DNA of 6,916 nt, from NCBI GenBank assembly GCA_943325435.2, contig CALPPK020000062.1:1-6916 (forward strand), written 5' to 3'. Shown here in pieces: positions 1 through 4,866 of this stretch. The stretch comes from Bifidobacterium breve (GTDB lineage Bacteria; Actinomycetota; Acidimicrobiia; Acidimicrobiales; Ilumatobacteraceae). The first letter of the stretch is position 1; the number at the start of each line of letters is the position of its first letter. Made by a program: the position numbers and the translations under genes. Under the pieces are notes generated by a model, which had not been told where the DNA came from, ran no database searches, and saw only the letters and a list, made by a program, of their open reading frames with translations.

Positions 1-175
1 CCTTCCCGCAGAAGAAGACGAAGTGCCAGATAACGAGGAACGCTCAACCGGCGATGATGAATTGCAACCAAAGCGTGCCGATGAACTTTTGTGCAATAGC
101 TGTTTCCTTCTCGTTCGCAAGAATGCACCAATGTGTCCCATTGGCGACGATGCGTGTCCTGTCTTTGTGAAGTAA
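1..175 (+). CDS. C-terminal part of a small Cys4 (DUF4193-like) putative zinc-ribbon protein, 5' truncated by window edge
   Basis: Reading frame 2 is open from the left edge to TAA at 173-175 and gives 57 residues. The first half is acidic and probably disordered (LPAEEDEVPDNEERSTGDDE). A lysine/arginine hinge and a cysteine module follow: CNSCFLL at residues 31-37 of the fragment, then C45 and C52, a C-x2-C-x10-C-x6-C pattern. The DELLCNSCFL stretch resembles the conserved C-terminus of actinobacterial DUF4193 proteins (about 100 residues, function unknown, E/F-x-C-x2-C-F-L-V). The second cysteine pair is spaced differently from the usual C-x2-C, so the family call is tentative. The four cysteines could hold one zinc ion; that is inference. 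The gene is followed after only 4 nt by the next start, so it is probably the first visible member of a three-gene transcript. The start codon lies outside the window. Confidence 0.6.
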   Translation, partial: LPAEEDEVPDNEERSTGDDELQPKRADELLCNSCFLLVRKNAPMCPIGDDACPVFVK

Positions 176-179
176 CACC

Positions 180-359
180 GTGAATCTCTCAGCGTTTTCA
201 AAGGATTGCGCACGTAAGTTCAGCGAAGTTGTCGGGGCGCTTCAGAAGCAAGTGCCATCTGCAAAGATGGTGGGGAAGTTCGCCGTAGACCAAGCTGTCA
301 GGGAAGCTCGCAAAGTGGTTGTTCGGCCGTCATCCAAAGACGATTCAACTAGTGCCTGA
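180..359 (+). CDS. Small basic hypothetical protein, 59 aa
   Basis: GTG at 180 opens a frame that closes at TGA 357-359. I do not recognise a family. The product starts MNLSAFSKDCARKFSEVVG, is rich in Lys/Arg and Val/Ala, and looks mostly helical (residues about 5-48), with a polar tail ending SSKDDSTSA. It has one cysteine (C10), no signal peptide and no membrane segment. The case for it being real is positional. It begins 4 nt after the stop of the Cys4 protein, and its end overlaps the likely GTG start of the GNAT gene by 8 nt (GTGCCTGA). It thus fills exactly the gap between two better supported genes on the same strand. There is no convincing Shine-Dalgarno before GTG 180, so it is probably translationally coupled. 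Leaving this stretch as spacer would require a 176-nt gap inside an otherwise packed run. Confidence 0.5.
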   Translation: MNLSAFSKDCARKFSEVVGALQKQVPSAKMVGKFAVDQAVREARKVVVRPSSKDDSTSA

Positions 360-771
360 TCTTTCTATTTTTGTTCGCCACGCAGGGCAAGAAGATGCCA
401 CAGCTATCGCTAGGCACCTCAAACTGGCAGAACAAGAGGCCACCCAGTATCGGGGATCAGCATTGTCACCTTCAAAAGAGGTAACGCAAACTCTGGCACT
501 TGTTGCTGGAGTTGGCACAACGGTGATGGGTTCTCTCGTTGCTAGTTCAGCCAATGCAAACGATTGGTCAATTGATTCTGTGTTTGTTGAATCCGCCAGC
601 AGAGATATCGGTATTGGCGATGCACTAGTTCTTCAATGCCTTCGTGAATTGCAGCAGAGAAATGCAACTTGGTTGCAGTCAAGCGCCTTACCAGGTGACC
701 GGGCGATGAAAAACTTATTTGAACGTCATGGTTTAGTCGCTCAAACAATCATTGTTGGCAAGACGCTCTAG
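352..771 (+). CDS. GNAT-family N-acetyltransferase, 139 aa
   Basis: The product carries the C-terminal half of the GNAT fold. Residues 50-66 give the beta2-beta3 strands (LVAGVGTTVMGSLVASS), and 71-80 the beta4 strand (DWSIDSVFVE). R84-D-I-G87-I-G89 matches the R/Q-x-x-G-x-G/A loop that binds the acetyl-CoA pyrophosphate, followed by a helix (ALVLQCLRELQQR). The closing AMKNLFERHGL motif is typical of the family. GNAT enzymes move an acetyl group from acetyl-CoA to an amine; the acceptor cannot be inferred. I chose GTG 352, which overlaps the stop of the upstream gene by 8 nt and starts MPDLSIFVRHAG, right before the first GNAT strand. TTG 319 would add 11 residues that overlap the upstream gene further and show no family similarity. 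The stop TAG shares a CTAG with the convergent crotonase gene. Confidence 0.8.
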   Translation: MPDLSIFVRHAGQEDATAIARHLKLAEQEATQYRGSALSPSKEVTQTLALVAGVGTTVMGSLVASSANANDWSIDSVFVESASRDIGIGDALVLQCLRELQQRNATWLQSSALPGDRAMKNLFERHGLVAQTIIVGKTL

Positions 772-1550
772 CGGCCCTTCCACTGGGGTGCACGCTTTTC
801 GATGAAAGCAGTGAGGCCCTCTTTGGTGTCTTCTGATTTCAGAATTGGTGCGAATTCTTTGTTTGTCATTTCAATGAGTTCTTCGTCAGTTGAGTAGGCA
901 GAAGCGAGAATCACACGACGACTTGCTGCTACCGCCATTGGTGCTGACAGAGCTATCTTCTCAGCGAGAACCATTGCGGCTTCAACTTGTTTGCCAGGCT
1001 CGACCACTTGATTCACTAAACCGAGCGCGTATGCGCGATCAACCGAAAGTGGATCACCAGTAAGGATTACTTCCATTGCGACTGCTCGCCCAATGGCGCG
1101 AGGAAGACGAAACAACCCGCCTGCACCGGCAATAAGGTTTCGCTTCACTTCTGCCAGACCAAATGATGATCGCGAAGTAGCAATCACCATGTCAGAAGCA
1201 AGAACAATTTCGCATCCGCCTGCAGTTGCGAGACCATCCACCGCAGCGATGATTGGCTTTACTCGGTCGCGATACACATACCCTGCGAATCCGCCACGCT
1301 TGGTGCCAAGGGTTTGTCCGCCGGCGCTGAGCGCCTTCAGGTCTGCGCCTGCACAAAACACAGGCGACTTGTGGCCTTCAGTATTCGCTGTGAGTACTCC
1401 GACCCACACAGTGTCATCAGCCTCGAGACGGTCGATGCATGCCTCCATGTCAGCAGCCAACTCATCGTTTACGGCATTGCGTGCATCAGGACGATTGAGT
1501 GTGATTAGAGCAACGTTTCCGCGCACTTCATATGTGACCAAGTTTGACAT
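768..1550 (-). CDS. Enoyl-CoA hydratase/isomerase (crotonase) family protein, 260 aa
   Basis: This is a full-length crotonase-fold enzyme that probably adds water to, or isomerises, an acyl-CoA double bond in fatty-acid or related acyl-CoA breakdown in the cytoplasm. Seen in the protein: the opening strand GNVALITLNRPDARNAVN (11-28); the oxyanion-hole/CoA segment CAGADLKAL (66-74); the second oxyanion element AGGCEIVLASD (110-120) with E114; and FGLAEVKRNLIAGAGG (130-145) with E134. E114 and E134 align with the two catalytic glutamates (Glu144/Glu164) of rat mitochondrial enoyl-CoA hydratase, so hydratase activity is plausible. The C-terminal helix SEDTKEGLTAFIEKRAPQWKG is standard and the length is normal. 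ATG 1550 gives the usual N-terminus. The GGAGG before it is only 1 nt away, too near for a Shine-Dalgarno, and TACGGT lies 6 nt upstream, so a leaderless start is likely. The acyl-CoA substrate is unknown. Confidence 0.93.
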   Translation of the reverse strand: MSNLVTYEVRGNVALITLNRPDARNAVNDELAADMEACIDRLEADDTVWVGVLTANTEGHKSPVFCAGADLKALSAGGQTLGTKRGGFAGYVYRDRVKPIIAAVDGLATAGGCEIVLASDMVIATSRSSFGLAEVKRNLIAGAGGLFRLPRAIGRAVAMEVILTGDPLSVDRAYALGLVNQVVEPGKQVEAAMVLAEKIALSAPMAVAASRRVILASAYSTDEELIEMTNKEFAPILKSEDTKEGLTAFIEKRAPQWKGR

Positions 1551-1556
1551 GCCTCC

Positions 1557-1562
1557 ACCGTA
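1557..1562 (-). promoter_or_regulatory. Putative -10 element for a leaderless crotonase transcript
   Basis: Minus-strand TACGGT ends 6 nt (GGAGGC) before ATG 1550, placing the predicted transcription start on the start codon itself. No good -35 is seen at 16-18 nt. The crotonase gene may therefore have its own promoter, in the 43-nt gap after the 496-residue gene. Confidence 0.35.
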
Positions 1563-1590
1563 GTGAGAAGCAGCGATGGCAGGGAAGTTG

Positions 1591-1604
1591 AGGCTATTCA
1601 GCCT
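1591..1604 (-). other. Small hairpin over the stop of the 496-residue gene
   Basis: AGGCT (1591-1595) and AGCCT (1600-1604) form a 5-bp stem with a 4-nt loop covering the TAG stop. No T-run follows. It is too weak to call a terminator. Confidence 0.2.
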
Positions 1605-3084
1605 GTTCAGCGGTCACTTCAGACTCACTGACAACAGGTGCTTCTACAACCTGATCAACTACTGGTTCAGGAGATGATGCAGCAGGTTCCGATGATTCAG
1701 GAGTTGATGCAACCACATCGGCTGCAGGCTTCTGTGAATCTGCAGCCTGAGGCTTAGGACCGCGGCGTGGCTTGTCAGCACCGGGCTTGCCGTCAGCAGA
1801 CTTATTCAATTCTCCGGCGCGCTTGTGAGGACCTTTGTCTCCACGAGGAACCTGCAATGGGCGAGGTGGTCGAGCTTTCGGATCAACAGGTATGCCGAAC
1901 AGCGCAGCAATCTGAGGCATGAGTGGCCCGAGCCGAGTCACAGTTTTTGTGAGATCTTCTGAGATGACGGTAGGAACCGCTGCAGGAAGAACCTTGGCAT
2001 GGACAGGGGAGAATGCAGCTGCTTCCAACAATGCAATCCAGCGCTCAGATGGCGCATCAGTAGTGAGCCCAGCAACCGTTGCCGCAACTACTTGCGCTGC
2101 GAGCGGAGCTGGAAACGGAACTCCAGCTTTTGGAGGCTGAGAAGACAAACGCAGAGCGCGAACTACTCGACCGACTGAAGTTGCAGCAGCAACATCATCA
2201 AGCCAATTCTTTGTCTCTGTCTCTTGGCGAATTACAAGACCTTGTTTCATCTTGGCAACGAGAGCACGAGTTTCTTCATCGATTGCAACGAGTTGGTCTG
2301 CGGTCACCACGATTGAACGAAGGTCGCGAAGGTCAATGTCATGAATGATGGACTCGGCAGAGATTGCCTTGTCGCGCCATTCGGCTACACGCAAACGTGG
2401 CAACAACTGTTCTGCAATTTGCAAGAGACCTTCAGCCGGTACTTTTTCCTTGCCGGCAGCTACTGCAAGACGATTCTGCTCTTCAATAGCAGCACGTACT
2501 GCTGGCACGCCTCCGTTGAGAACTGTCTCTGCAATGGTGCGGTGAGCTTCTGGCAATTCAGCAAGCACAGCATCAACATTCACGCGCAATGGACGAATAC
2601 GTTTTGCTTTTGGACGCTGAGGAAGTTCTGGGGGTGCATCAAAGAATTGACGACGAGGACGATCTGGACGACCATCTGCGCCTTCCTTGCGATCTCCACG
2701 TGCACGATCACCGTCTTTACGTTCTCCGCGTGGCTTGTCTCCGTCTTTACGCTCACGACGAGGACCTTTACGATCATCACCACCGCGTGAACCCTTTTTT
2801 GCAAGCTGCTGAGTAACAGGCTCAAATGCCTTAGTCGACGGAAGAATTTCAAGAAGACCTGTACGCACGTTCTTGGCTTTAGGCGGTGTAATCGACAACA
2901 CGCGGCTGCCATCAAGGTCTGTCTCAACGTCTGCGCGCATGATGTCGTTGACATTTGCTCCGGCAGGGACGACTGAGTCGACAACTTCACCACGAGGCTC
3001 ACGTGCGCCGGCGGCGCGCCATGTCCAAGTGCCATCTGGGCGTTTGCTGGTGAGTTCGATCTCGATACGACGTGACATAGGCAT
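1594..3084 (-). CDS. Conserved-looking hypothetical protein with basic decapeptide repeats and disordered acidic tail, 496 aa
   Basis: I do not recognise a named family. Four regions are visible. Residues 1-95 are strand-rich (RRIEIEL, GTWTWRAAG, SRVLSITPPK) and could be a small beta domain. Residues 98-147 are a charged linker of Arg, Lys, Asp and Gly, holding three tandem decapeptides (106-115, 116-125, 126-135; KGPRRERKDG type). Residues 165-400 are mainly helical (NVDAVLAELPEAHRTIAETV, AEWRDKAISAESIIHDIDL). Residues 405-496 are low-complexity: a basic part (RRGPKP), then an acidic Ser/Pro/Glu/Val tail. No signal peptide or membrane helix is seen. RG/KD-rich linkers are common in RNA- or ribosome-associated proteins, but that role is only inference. 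Met1 (3084) and Met3 (3078) are both possible starts. TACCGT 8 nt before Met3 favours 3078 as a leaderless start. The gene precedes the crotonase gene by 43 nt and is divergent from the carbonic anhydrase gene. Confidence 0.8.
   Translation of the reverse strand: MPMSRRIEIELTSKRPDGTWTWRAAGAREPRGEVVDSVVPAGANVNDIMRADVETDLDGSRVLSITPPKAKNVRTGLLEILPSTKAFEPVTQQLAKKGSRGGDDRKGPRRERKDGDKPRGERKDGDRARGDRKEGADGRPDRPRRQFFDAPPELPQRPKAKRIRPLRVNVDAVLAELPEAHRTIAETVLNGGVPAVRAAIEEQNRLAVAAGKEKVPAEGLLQIAEQLLPRLRVAEWRDKAISAESIIHDIDLRDLRSIVVTADQLVAIDEETRALVAKMKQGLVIRQETETKNWLDDVAAATSVGRVVRALRLSSQPPKAGVPFPAPLAAQVVAATVAGLTTDAPSERWIALLEAAAFSPVHAKVLPAAVPTVISEDLTKTVTRLGPLMPQIAALFGIPVDPKARPPRPLQVPRGDKGPHKRAGELNKSADGKPGADKPRRGPKPQAADSQKPAADVVASTPESSEPAASSPEPVVDQVVEAPVVSESEVTAEQAE
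2680..2769 (-). repeat. Three tandem 30-bp units encoding a basic decapeptide
   Basis: Three in-frame 30-bp units within the 496-residue gene encode KGPRRERKDG, DKPRGERKDG and DRARGDRKEG. The forward-strand block CCGTCTTTACG recurs exactly 30 bp apart (2711 and 2741), and a diverged copy begins at 2681. The period equals ten codons, so copy-number change would keep the frame. Confidence 0.75.
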
Positions 3085-3086
3085 CT

Positions 3087-3092
3087 ACGGTA
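3087..3092 (-). promoter_or_regulatory. Putative -10 element for the 496-residue protein gene
   Basis: Minus-strand TACCGT lies 8 nt before ATG 3078 (Met3) and 2 nt before ATG 3084 (Met1). It supports 3078 as the leaderless start. No clear -35 is present. Confidence 0.3.
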
Positions 3093-3136
3093 TCTCGGAA
3101 AAGCCCACGACCATCAGAGGACACGGATCTAGTTGC

Positions 3137-3142
3137 TACCGT
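3137..3142 (+). promoter_or_regulatory. Putative -10 element for the carbonic-anhydrase-like gene
   Basis: TACCGT ends 5 nt before ATG 3148, and there is no Shine-Dalgarno in between. It is the mirror copy of the hexamer at 3087-3092 on the other strand. No clear -35 is present. Confidence 0.3.
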
Positions 3143-3147
3143 TGCTC

Positions 3148-3666
3148 ATGCCTATCTACGCACTTGGTGATCAAACTCCAACAATTCACCCAACGGCCTA
3201 TGTACATCCTGACGCTGTAATCATCGGATCGGTCACTGTCGGAGCCCAAAGTTCTATTTGGGCTTGCGCAGTCCTTCGCGGCGATGACGGAGCAATTGTC
3301 ATAGGTGAGCGAACCAGCATCCAGGACGGAACCGTTGTTCACACGACTCCTATGGACCATACGACGGTGGGGGATGACTGCGTGGTTGGCCACCTTGTTC
3401 ACCTAGAGGGGTGCACCATCAAGGACGGAGCCCAGGTTTCATCCGGTGCAATTGTCCTTCATAGAGCTGTTGTCGGATCCGGTGCAATTGTTGCGGCGAA
3501 TTCGGTTGTCTTGAATGACACAGTTGTTCCTGAAGGCGCCCTCGCGGTAGGCGCACCAGCCACAATCAAAGAAGGTCGTGCACGAAAAGCCGATATTGAG
3601 ATGGCAGTCATGGCGTATTTACACAAGGGCCAGCGCTTCAGAGAACAGCTCCGTCGCATTGACTGA
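3148..3666 (+). CDS. Gamma-class carbonic anhydrase-like left-handed beta-helix protein, 172 aa
   Basis: Repeated hexapeptides ([V/I]-x-G-x-x) from residue 24 to 137 (AVIIGSVTVGA, IVIGERTSI, TVGDDCVVG) build a left-handed beta-helix, followed by a C-terminal helix (ADIEMAVMAYLHKGQRFREQLR). The N-terminus MPIYALGDQTPTIHPTAYVHPDA is typical for gamma-carbonic-anhydrase/YrdA/PaaY-type trimers. Conserved R44 and D46 (RGDD) and Q59-D60 (SIQDG) match residues around the active site of Methanosarcina Cam. Of the three zinc histidines, H65 (VVH) and H82 (VGH) are present. The third, five residues after H82 in Cam, is Glu here (E87 in HLVHLEGC), with an extra His at 85. Carbonic anhydrase activity is therefore uncertain; the protein may use an altered metal site or bind acyl-CoA/other ligands. 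ATG 3148 is preferred over TTG 3133 because it gives the standard N-terminus. prmA follows on the same strand, with a 22-nt gap or an 8-nt overlap depending on its start. Confidence 0.88.
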   Translation: MPIYALGDQTPTIHPTAYVHPDAVIIGSVTVGAQSSIWACAVLRGDDGAIVIGERTSIQDGTVVHTTPMDHTTVGDDCVVGHLVHLEGCTIKDGAQVSSGAIVLHRAVVGSGAIVAANSVVLNDTVVPEGALAVGAPATIKEGRARKADIEMAVMAYLHKGQRFREQLRRID

Positions 3667-3688
3667 AAATCCCGACCCATCGTGGTCG

Positions 3689-4477
3689 ATGCTTGATTTT
3701 CTTGTTTCAACTACTGAATCTGAATTGCTATCAGACCTACTGTGGAGCATTGGAGTTGTTGCCGTAGAGGAACGAGACGCCACAGATGGCTTCGTAACTT
3801 TGCGCACCAGCCTTGGTGATGATCATTCGTTCACTCGTGAGCTCGTCCAAGCAGAATTTCCGAATGTCATTGTCTCAACTGCAAAAGTGAACAGAAGCGT
3901 TGCTGACACATGGAGAGCCCATGCAGTACCGACATGGGTGAATGAAGAAGTAGTTCTGTGTCCCGCCTGGATTGAATCACCCAATGCAGAACATGTCATT
4001 CGTATCGAGCCAGCAGACACATTCGGATTAGGAAATCACACGACAACAGTTCTGGCATTGCGTCTAGGTCTTGCGCATTGTGAACCAAAATCTCGCGTAT
4101 TTGATTTCGGTTGTGGGTCTGGCGTTCTAGCGATTGCGGTTACAAAGATTCTCCAGTGTGAAAGCTTCGTATTTGATATTGCTCACAACGCTCAAGAAGT
4201 GGTTCGCATCAATGACGAATTGAACGGAGTACGAACAACTTGGCGAAGTGAAGTTTCGAATTTGAATGCTGATCTAGTTTTCGCAAACATTCTTGCCCCG
4301 GTACTTACGGCCGAGTCCACAACCATAAAGAATTCAATTCACGAATCGGGCCTGATTGTCCTGAGTGGAATGCGTGAAGAACAAGTTGAACAGGTGTTGC
4401 TCTCATATCAAGATTGCGAAGAACTCGCTCGAGAAATTGGCGACGGATGGGCCGCGGTAATTCTGCGGAAACTGTAA
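3689..4477 (+). CDS. prmA: Ribosomal protein L11 methyltransferase PrmA, 262 aa
   Basis: PrmA transfers methyl groups from S-adenosylmethionine to ribosomal protein L11. Signature segments in order: N-terminal substrate-recognition domain (LVSTTESELLSDLLWSIGV, 5-23); the family stretch DTWRAHAVPTWV (73-84); EPADTFGLGNHTTT (107-120), matching the PrmA D-P-x-x-A-F-G-T-G-x-H-x-T-T loop; SAM-binding motif I VFDFGCGSGVLAIA (137-150); the acidic end of motif II at D163; ADLVFANILAPVL (194-206), matching the NILA motif next to the active site; and GLIVLSGMREEQVEQVL. It is somewhat shorter than E. coli PrmA (293 aa), with a trimmed N-terminal domain. ATG 3689 is chosen because homologous sequence begins right there. 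TTG 3659, which overlaps the carbonic anhydrase stop by 8 nt (TTGACTGA), would add 10 residues and cannot be excluded. Neither start has a strong Shine-Dalgarno. The gene converges on whiB with a 4-nt gap. Confidence 0.88.
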   Translation: MLDFLVSTTESELLSDLLWSIGVVAVEERDATDGFVTLRTSLGDDHSFTRELVQAEFPNVIVSTAKVNRSVADTWRAHAVPTWVNEEVVLCPAWIESPNAEHVIRIEPADTFGLGNHTTTVLALRLGLAHCEPKSRVFDFGCGSGVLAIAVTKILQCESFVFDIAHNAQEVVRINDELNGVRTTWRSEVSNLNADLVFANILAPVLTAESTTIKNSIHESGLIVLSGMREEQVEQVLLSYQDCEELAREIGDGWAAVILRKL

Positions 4478-4481
4478 CTCG

Positions 4482-4787
4482 TCAGGAGATATTGCGAGAG
4501 CGAACACCAATTGGTGCAATGAGTCTGAAGCCTGCTGCGTGACGCTCTTCTTCAGATTCGCCACCCCAAAAACCATATTCACGATTACTGCGAGCAAACT
4601 CACGACACGTTGTCATGACAGCGCATGATTGACACACTTCTCGAGCTTGTGCTTCGCGGCGTTCACGCGCTTGCGGACGTTCCGCTGCAGGAGGGAAGAA
4701 GATGACTGACAGGCCACGGCATTCTGCGTCTTCAGACCACGCCGTGTCGTTCCATTCCCGAAAAGAAAATAGTTCCCCTATAGACAT
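4482..4787 (-). CDS. WhiB-family [4Fe-4S] transcriptional regulator, 101 aa
   Basis: The four cluster-binding cysteines are C23, C52, C55 and C61 (C-x28-C-x2-C-x5-C), inside CRGLSVIFFPP, VCQSC and VMTTCREFA. They are followed by the family turn YGFWGGESEEER and a short basic C-terminus (VRSRN). WhiB proteins bind an oxygen/NO-sensitive iron-sulfur cluster and usually act with the primary sigma factor to control transcription. They are essentially restricted to Actinobacteria and their phages, which makes this the best lineage marker here. Which subtype (WhiB1, 2, etc.) cannot be told. I chose ATG 4787 (MSIGELFSFREWND): a purine-rich GGGGG sits about 6 nt upstream, and a TTGACT/TATGGT promoter just upstream would place the 5' end near 4812. 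ATG 4823 would add 12 unlike-family residues and would lie on that promoter's -10. The gene ends 4 nt from prmA, tail to tail. Confidence 0.93.
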   Translation of the reverse strand: MSIGELFSFREWNDTAWSEDAECRGLSVIFFPPAAERPQARERREAQAREVCQSCAVMTTCREFARSNREYGFWGGESEEERHAAGFRLIAPIGVRSRNIS

Positions 4788-4818
4788 TGTTGCCCCCAAC
4801 TTCGCCGCGTGTGACACC

Positions 4819-4846
4819 ACCATAGCCGAATTAACCCGTTAGTCAA
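4819..4846 (-). promoter_or_regulatory. Predicted promoter of the whiB-like gene
   Basis: On the minus strand TTGACT (forward 4841-4846, 5 of 6 to the -35 consensus) is followed after 16 nt by TATGGT (forward 4819-4824, TAnnnT). Transcription would start near 4812, giving a leader of about 25 nt before ATG 4787. It is the only start in the window with both a good -35 and a leader carrying a Shine-Dalgarno-like purine run. Confidence 0.5.
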
Positions 4847-4866
4847 TTCTGAATCGGTAGGGGACC

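Larger units (their letters stand above)
3077..3155. repeat. Interrupted inverted repeat spanning the divergent start region
   Basis: The left arm is ATAGGCAT (3077-3084) plus ACGGTA (3087-3092). The right arm is TACCGT (3137-3142) plus ATGCCTAT (3148-3155). All 14 positions are complementary, but the inner gap is 2 nt on the left and 5 nt on the right. The arms hold the -10-like hexamers and start codons of the two divergent genes. Confidence 0.5.

Noticed and set aside
1093..1563. 156-codon plus-strand open frame opposite the crotonase gene
   Set aside because: It is antisense to a well-supported full-length enzyme. Its composition (Pro, Arg, Ser, Thr) is that of a shadow frame.
2341..2790. 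149-codon plus-strand open frame opposite the 496-residue gene
   Set aside because: Its product is rich in Trp, Cys, Phe and Thr with no domain logic, as expected from the antisense of a Lys/Arg/Glu-rich gene. The minus-strand frame is longer, uninterrupted and has a clear repeat structure.
2580..3035. 151-codon minus-strand frame overlapping the 496-residue gene in another phase
   Set aside because: It lies entirely inside the larger frame, and its composition (V, Q, S, H repeats) is the out-of-phase reading of the decapeptide repeat.
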